In this document: positions 52,101 through 61,100 of the stretch, piece by piece
Layout: every line of letters starts with the position of its first letter
Position numbering within the stretch: the first letter of the stretch is position 1
From: Eumeta japonica
Taxonomy: Eukaryota; Arthropoda; Insecta; Lepidoptera; Psychidae
Length of the DNA stretch: 64,000 nt
Direction of reading: 5' to 3'
NCBI GenBank assembly: GCA_005406025.1
Contig: BGZK01001305.1
Span: forward strand, 62,001-126,000
Translations under genes and position numbers: made by a program
Notes under the pieces: generated by a model
Seen by the model: only the letters and a program-made list of their open reading frames with translations
What the model was told of the DNA's origin: nothing
The model's database searches: none

Positions 52101-55100
52101 GTACAAATATTACATCACATACAATACTAACCATAGCATTAATTTCTACTCTATTACGTTCCAAATTATTTTTGTCAATTCTCAATGATTCCAAAGTCTT
52201 CTGCATTGATTCCTTTTCCTGTATCATCTGATTGATGTCTGCATTCGCTTGGTCTAATTTTCCTATAATTTTTATACATTAAAAAAATATTATTTATTTT
52301 TAGGGCTGTTTTACAAATGATAAACTTCATGTATAAATATATAAATATACAAGGACTGTTTGTTGAATCAGGCTTGTTCAATAAGTCATAAATTGCATTC
52401 AAAAAAGGATTTTTTATCCTATTTCCTTTTACAATAAGTAACAACACGGACCTTGCAAATCATGAACTTTATTTTCTAAAGAACCAACGGTTGCATCTGC
52501 TGCTTCACAATGTTTTCTGCATGTTATGAGTTGTTCTCTTGTATTTTGTAGTTTTACCTGTTAACATTCACATTCATTGTCAATTTTTAAAACCTTTTTT
52601 CATAGGGACGAACATTTGAAACAAATTATTTCCTAACACCAAACTTGATGCAAGTAAAATGCTATAAAAGAAATATGTACAAAAAAAAAAGTGGTATAAT
52701 GCCTGATTAGAATTGAAATCAGTTGTGGCAGCAGTGTTTAAATGTGATTATTTAGGGAAGTATTTATCATTTTTGTTATCTAATTTATTTGTGTTTTATT
52801 TTACAGTAAATTATATTTCAATTCATTTTCATTATATTGTTATACCTATATTTTTAAAAAGTTTTAAAAGAAAACCTTAATGAAGATATTTATTGATTTT
52901 CCAAATGATTTATGAATTTTAAAATGAACACTAAAACTAAGGATTCCTGTCCCTCCTAATAAATTGGGCAATCTGCTTTAAAATTATTAAAAACCATTTG
53001 TTTTTAATTACCTGTAGCTCATGAATCTGTATCTGATATTTATGTAAAGCAGCCTGAACAGCTGATATCGTACTCTCCGCAAAAGCTGTTGCATTGGCTG
53101 ATTGTGGAACACCTCGCTTGGGTGACCTGTGCAATGTAACATAAAATAATATGACATTTATTTAAAAAATGATGGATGTTTTTTAAAATGTATGAGCTAT
53201 CCATCAAATTAAGACTTTGTAAATCACAGTTGTCTGCAGCTTTGATAGTGTGGATATTGAAGAAATTCTTACTAGCAATTACAATCTCACTCCTGATCCT
53301 GGTCCCGAATATGGTCTAAAATCGTATCTTGACTGTGATCGATCATGTTTATTTGCTATCTGAATATGCTCAGTTGGTGCTCATGTGGAATGTGATCTAG
53401 CTTTATAGTAGTTTTCTCACAATCCACACTTTCCTTTGTACCATTATGAGCAAAGTTGTTGCACATTATTTATCCATTCATAACAAAATAAATAATAAAA
53501 TTTCATTAGAGTCATTTCGTAATAATTTTCTATATAATTTGTTAAAATTACAATTACAGGGTTAATTTTGCACTATGCTTTACAAAAAGCGATCAATAGT
53601 CTTTACATATATATAATCGTGACATTTAAATTTATAAACATTGGTACCTGCCTTGTCAGTTTTTTATTTAAACATGTATTTTTGTTGCTCATTTGGTATA
53701 GGAAGATTCATAACTAATGGTATACTGTAAACTTTTATTTTGGTGCTTACTCAATAAAAGTGAATATGTTTTTTGAGAACCCAATATTACTGATTATGTT
53801 CAGGATTCATTTTCCTATAATGGGCTTTCCAACCGGTTAATTTAAGGTGGTTGAAAAAATTTATTAGCCATCTTCAAAATTAAATTCCATTTTTCCATTA
53901 ATTTGATTTATGAAAAAAATGGAACTTAGAAAGCCCATTAGACTTAATGAAACAGAGATCTTACAGAAAGAGAAAAACTGTAAGAAGTTTGTAATATTCT
54001 GTGATTAGAAGTCCATGGTAGCAGAGCTAGAGTAATATATATATAATTCTGAAGAAAAATAAAATTCTGAAGAGACCGAAACAATTGAAAATTTGAGGGT
54101 GTAAGGTTAGGGCTATATGACAGATGCATTAAAACGTCCAACCAAACTCTCTCAATATTTATTGAGTGGCCAAAAATGTGTGTGGTCTGGTGTTATCATG
54201 GTGAAAAACCACACCCTTTCTGTTGATTGATTCTGGCTGGTTTTTTCTCTGCTTTGTTCTTGAGTCTCATTAGCTGTTGGCAGTAGAGATCCAAATTAAT
54301 GGTTTTGTCTGGCAATTAAGGATCATAATGAATAATGTCCTTCCAATCCCACCATACACATAGCATTAACTTATTGCGAGTTAATCCGAGTTTTGCTATA
54401 GTCTGTGGACCTTGCTTGCCTTTCGACCATGATCTTTTATCTTTTCGCACGTTTTTTTTGTAGATAATCCATTTTTTATCACCAGTGATCAATCTTTTCA
54501 AAAACGGTTCGGTTCCACTATTTCAATAGAGAATGACAAATTAGTATACTATTCATTACACTTCTTTCAGTGAGCTTATGTAGGTCCCAAGTATCGACCT
54601 TTTTGTATGTTCAGCTTTTTTCAAATGAGTCAAAATTGTTAGTTGGTTAATCCCCAGCTCTTCAACTATGTCGTACTAACATGTCAATCTTGCTCTACTT
54701 TTACCAAAATGGCACAGACTTTATCCGTAACAGGTTGACCAGAGCGAGGTTCATCTTTGACATCAAGATTACTAGACTGAAAACGTTCGAACCAGTTTTG
54801 TGCTACTTTTACCAACACGGCATTAGATCCACAAGCGTCACGAAATTTATTTCGTAGCTTGTGTTGCATCTTGCCCTTTTTTGTAATAAAACTTTAAAAT
54901 GTATCTAATGTCTACATTAGATTCACTAATTTCAGTGGACACAAAAACAATAGAAAAATGACAGGACACCATTTTTATTCTTCATTTCTCTTTTTTTGAA
55001 ATGTCATCTATTTAATTGTTTTAAAACTAGTCAGATACAAACAGCACAATCAAAGAGATCTTACTGCAACTTTTTACTTATAAGATATGAAAAAACTTTT

Positions 55101-58100
55101 TCCTCAACCTAATATTTCAATTTGGACATTTTGATTTTAATTGTTGGGTTCACTTTTCATCTTAATACGTACAATATAACTACAGAAAGATATTTAGACT
55201 CGCATTGCTGTTACAATGTAATGTCAATAATAACTAAAAACAAAATTGGTTAATATATAAGCGGTCTCCTTAATAAGAAGTTTTCAAATCTATTGTTTGT
55301 GGGTGTGTTAATCCATGTCATCAAAAACGAAATATCTTACCTTATATCACCTTAAAATAGCCCTATTTTTACAAAATTTGATTTCGTACTGAGGCCATCA
55401 CATACTTTATTTCCATTATTCATTATATAATAAATATTGTAATAACTAAGCACTGTACCACAAAAGATAAAAAGATAATACAGTAAAATGCTTAATGAGT
55501 TTTAACATGAACAATAAAATCCAATCTAAAATTCTTAAAAAAAATTATGCTTTCGAAGTCTAATACATACTTTGATATAATATTACAAACATTTTTGGAG
55601 TGTTTAATACAAATATTTTAATGTGGACATTGAAATGAAAAAAAAAATGAAAAACATATTACAAAAACAATTGTTCACTGAAGTTCATTAGATTTAAGCA
55701 AATTGTTATAATTTAGATTTTAGAAGTGTAAGAACTGAATTGCTCTACAACCATTACCTTTCATTAGATCATAGCAACTCAGAAAAAAAATATATATATA
55801 TTTACATATGACTTTACTTCTACTTGGTTCTTATGTATCAATTGCAAACCAATTAGCAATAGTAACTTACTTGTTTAATTCAAATACATTTATTTAAACA
55901 ATATATAACATGCCACACCTATCAGACATGTGCAAATGTTGTGACGGTGTCGGATCAGACTCAGAATCATGAATGAGTGCACGCGCGACCTCTTCCAATG
56001 CAGAACGCATCAAACTTGCTTCTGCACACCCAGCCTCAGCAGCATCACATCGTTCTTCCTATAACATTTCATTAAATTGAATAATATTTATTGTTTACTA
56101 CATAACAAATATGATCTCAGTACCATTATATAATAACATATTACATGTCTTTGTAAAAATGGGCATGTAAGTGTTAAAAGTAAATCTTTAGCTATTTTTA
56201 TATATAAGGGCCACTTCAAAGTTATTGAGATACTGTCAAACACCAGTTTTCCATCGGTTTAAACATATATGTCATAAAGTTATTTTTGTGAAACAAGTAA
56301 TGTATTTAAAATGTGAGCACAGGCGAGCTAAGATGTATTATGATTTTTAGGTCGGTCTATCTGCAGTGGTCACAGTCAGCATTGAATAATGAAGAACCAT
56401 CTCGAACCTCAGTGTTTCGACAGTTTAAAGAATTTCGTAATGGATGCAACTTCACTTAAGATGAAGAACATATGGAAAGACCTATTTCAACAGTCACACC
56501 AGATAACGTCGCCCATGTTTGTACAATGATAAAAGATGACGAGCGATTCACCTGCCTCACGATTCAGAATACTCTTAAGATTGTATTCACAGTGATGTAT
56601 GAAATCTTGCATGATGAATTAAAAATGAAAAAGATTATTTCTCATTGAATTCTGCATCATCTTACCCAGCACCAAAAATCCAAACATGTAAGGATCAGCT
56701 GACAGACACTAAAGCAATTGAATAAAGGTGGTCATCATATAATATATAGAACTGTAACAGGTGATGAAACATACATTCCCTTTTATGACTTGCCTACATA
56801 TCAAGAGAGTAGAGTACTAATAGTGAAAAAAGTTATGTATGCCGTGTTTTTCATAAGTACAGGCTTGATCAAAGATATTAAATTAAAAGAACAGAAATCT
56901 GTCACACCAGACTGGTACAAACAACATTGTTTGCTAGAAGTTCTCCAGACTCTTAGAATTAGTAGAGGCTTAATGCTGCACCATGACAAGGAATACTCTC
57001 ACACCGCTGTGCTCACTATCAACTTTTTGAAGGAAAATAATATTGTAGTTTTAGAGCATCCGCCTCACTCACTTGGATTTCGCAAAGTATGACTTATGGT
57101 TGTTTTTTAATAGAAAAAAAATACGTAGTCGCCGTTTTACATCAGAAGAAGAGATCGACTTTGCTGTTACTGAATATTTTGACTCTATTTCTGTAAATGA
57201 AGGGCCAGATACTTTCCGTTTGTTGGAAATTCGTCTACAAAAGTGTGTTAATGCTGAAGGAAACTACTTTAAACATATGTAAATCTGACGTCTTGCTTAT
57301 ATAGTTTTCCTGTATCTAAATAATTTTAGCTCAATAAAATGCGCCAGATCAACCTATTTGGCTATTGTAAGCATCTGAGCAATATTCCATCATTAACTTT
57401 GTTATGAATTTCAGTAAATAATGTGTTCTTAAAAATTAATGATAAATTTTCTTATTAACACTTAAAAATAGTAGCACACTTGCCTTCTATAAACAACAAA
57501 ATAATTTAATGGATGAAAGAGAAAAAACTTAAAATATAAATTTAAAATACTCATAAAATGCAAATATCCAACATATGGTACCTAAACAAAATTTATTGCA
57601 TTTTGTTTTTTTTTTTGCTATCTTTGTGTGGGCATCCTGCTAAAGAAACTTTTTCTAATTTTTAAAGTTAAAAAAGTTGTTATTGTTCTAGTGATACATT
57701 CTAACACTGAATATATTCAACAATTACTTAATTGATTATGATTACTATAGATACAAACCATGTATCATAGACAGAACTGGATAACTATATTCAATGAAAA
57801 TTTATTTTAGAGCAAATTAACATCTTTTGCTCTGTCGACCAAGTAATGCCCAAAACTTTAATGTAACTGGTTAGCTTTATCAAAATCAAATGAGTGTTGG
57901 AAATATCATAGTAATTATAATAGATCAGTTTTAAAACAATCTATTAAAAGAATAAAAATTTTGATAATGAAAATATAAAAAATATTACCAAGCCTTGCAG
58001 TTCTGCTAGCAGTCTTTGTATCCGAGCATCTCTCTCTCTAAGGTCAACCAGAGCTCTATCTCGTTGAGAAGTCATCTCACGCAACTCTATGCGTAGGGAA

Positions 58101-61100
58101 TCTAGAGGCACACTGTGTGTAGTATCCAAGGTGGCTTGATGTGTATCAGGCTGCTGATTTGAAAGAAACAAACATGCCTTCTATTAGCTACTACTACTCT
58201 CAATTGCTGAGAGCATCACCCGAAGGCAATGGTTCGAAAACTAGAAGATATCAGGTTGAACCCAAATGTAGATGAATTGAATGATGAATTTTTTTAATGA
58301 AATCAAATTAAAAACACCTCACTCCGTGTTTCAAAGAGCACCTTAAGTCACCAGTTTCAAACATCTTCATTGGATTGGTAACAATGGTCTTTAACAATCT
58401 TTAAATATCCACTGAAATAATATTGTGAAAAGTTAAACTTCAGTAGTAAATGAAACATGAAACAATTAAATGGATTCATTATGAAGTAAAGAACAATTTT
58501 TGAATTTTTAAATTTATATTGAATATAAAATATGGCTGTAACAGTTTTTAACATGCTTTTATTAGCATAGTATGTATGTGTGTTTGTTAGTATGTAATAG
58601 AATCTTTGAAAGCAATTTTCACTTCCTTCTAAACATTGGATTAATTTGAAACTTTGGACACTTATCAAGGATCAATGACAATGCAATAATTTAAATAGTT
58701 CGTCCCATTATCCTTACCAGGATCTTCAGGATTAGCGATTTTTTTATATCTGATACTCAGTAGTGTCATTGTGCCAAAGACCAAGGCGCGTGTTAAGACA
58801 TGCATATGCCTCATTTTTATTTACCTTTAAAGACACGGTAGGATATTGCACCAAGTACACATATAAATAAAATTTTTCAGAGAAGGCGTCCAAGGAACAG
58901 ATATCACATCCAGGGGAGACAGCAGATGCACAAATTACTCTTTTCCCGTGCAAGTTATCAACTTTGAACAAAATATTGTGTAATGTACTTTTTCGACAAG
59001 TTATACCGAATATATTCCAATTGTAGCTAAACTCTACGAAACTCACTTTAATGGAGGATTGATGTAATAATAAAAAAAAGATAATTGACAAAATCCAAGG
59101 AAGGCAGCAGGTGTGCAAATTACCCACTCCCATCACAGGGAAGTAGTTAAAACCTCAATAAATTTAAAAAATTAAAAATCACACACTAATGGCAAATTGA
59201 ATGTAAAAATAAAAATAATAAGTGTGGGGTGGTTTTTGAGACATTTTAAAAATGACTTTGCTTTTACCACTTTCTGTGACGATTTCTAACTATTGCCATC
59301 GCTTTTTATTTATTACCCCAAGCTTTTCTACAATAATATTTTTTGTTAATCAATCTATTCTTAATTTAAACTTATAGAAAATGATTTTCTACTTTTTAAT
59401 TTCATTATCTATAAAAGCATGTTTTTTAGTTTAATTTTATTTTTTTATTTTATTTTAAAATGATAGTTTAAAAATTTGAATATAATTATTTAAAAATGAA
59501 TTTATTCATTTTTAAAATCACTATCTACCAAGTGCTATTGTCAATTTATGATATATTTATATACATATAAGTAAAATACCATATAATCACTTATCCGCGA
59601 GATCTCCGAAACTATAAGTCAAATTAAGACAAAAATTAGTTTCACGATAGATTATATACAGTAGTGACACACTAAGAAAGAATATTTTAAAATTCACTTT
59701 TTCAATGTGGTAAAAGAGAGGTTGAATTTTTCATTAGAAAAACTTTTTTATAAAGAGAGAGAGCAAATGGTGTAAATGCATTTATGTGCTTATTTCTATT
59801 GCAATTTCTGACATAATTTAAGTATTACTCAATTTAAAAAATCTTATGCCTTTCTCTGAATTTTACTTTCACAGCATGTTTATTTGCTCTTTTTGGTTGA
59901 AATGGAAGGAAGATAACTGTCTTATAAATGAAAAAGGCAAAAAAACACTGTGAAATTTTAAAATATTTTGACATTTGTAGTGTTATTTTAGAAACTACAA
60001 CATAAAGATACTATTTAAATTTGATCATAATTAATAGAGACAGGAGACAAGATGTGGAGAGAGTGGAAAAGTGTGAATGAAAGCCAGAACAAGAGGAAAA
60101 AGCACAAGAGTTGAAACCAACAATATGATCAAAGTTGGGAATTTGGCATAGAGATCGGGATCATGTTTAGGATCAACGTGTTGTTAAATCAAAATCTTCT
60201 TGTCGGTAGAGCTGCTGGCAAACAAGTAATTGGGAAGCTGATATTGACCCAAATAATTATTATTGTATGTTTAAACAAATCTACATTAATTCTATATATA
60301 ATGTTAATTACTTCTAATATTAATGTAATTCATATAAAAAATCCACCTTATATCCATGTGAAGGGGCAAAAGCATTTATTGAAAATCCACTAAGGGTGCC
60401 TAGCAATTCCCTTACAGAAGAATCGATGTCACTCTTAGCTTTGTAAAGATCCCTCTCTGTTGATGATTGAAGTTCAGCAAAGCACCTCTTCACAGATACA
60501 ACTTCACGCCATAGTGTTAGGAGACGGTTGTGTTCGTTTGTGTAGTAATCGTTGAAAGCCTGTTTCGAACATAAAAATGAACTAAATAATTAAGCATAGC
60601 ATATTAAATGTATAAGTTTTTTAAATAAAATTACTTTATTTAATATATAACAAAACAGCTCTGTGATAAAACTTATAATACCATCTGAAATTTAATTTTT
60701 TATGCAATGAAAAGTTATTTACAAGATCTTTTTAAATATGTAATAATGATTTTTAAGTAGCTGAAGGATTTCATTTTCTTATACATGATTAATAAATATA
60801 ACATTTGTGATTCTGATGCCTTTTTGTGAAAATGAGATAATTTCTAGTTTATTAAGAGTAATTAATAACTTCAAATAGATTAAAAATCAATAATTATATA
60901 AAATAACCTGTTCTTCGTCTTTCCACTCATCTTCCTTGATGGCCATCTCATCACGCAGTGCCTCCCAATCATTGGTAAGTTTCTGTAGGTCATTTGTAAG
61001 AGCTTCATTTAACTGATGGGATTCCTCCAATTGATCACGCAACAAATTATTTTGAGACACTAGTTTTTCACACCTGCGAATTAAATTCTTTTTAGAATTT

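Larger units (their letters stand above)
53127..55918. other. Rootletin intron 6
   Basis: 2.8 kb. Holds the most complete mariner of family M1 (53845-55109), and a 65-bp piece at 53280-53345 resembling the 31140 repeat tract. The remainder is AT-rich. Confidence 0.7.

Noticed and set aside
58744..59136. 130-codon minus-strand frame in rootletin intron 4
   Set aside because: No family resemblance, and no phase-compatible splice sites with the neighbouring exons. The exons on both sides join cleanly without it.
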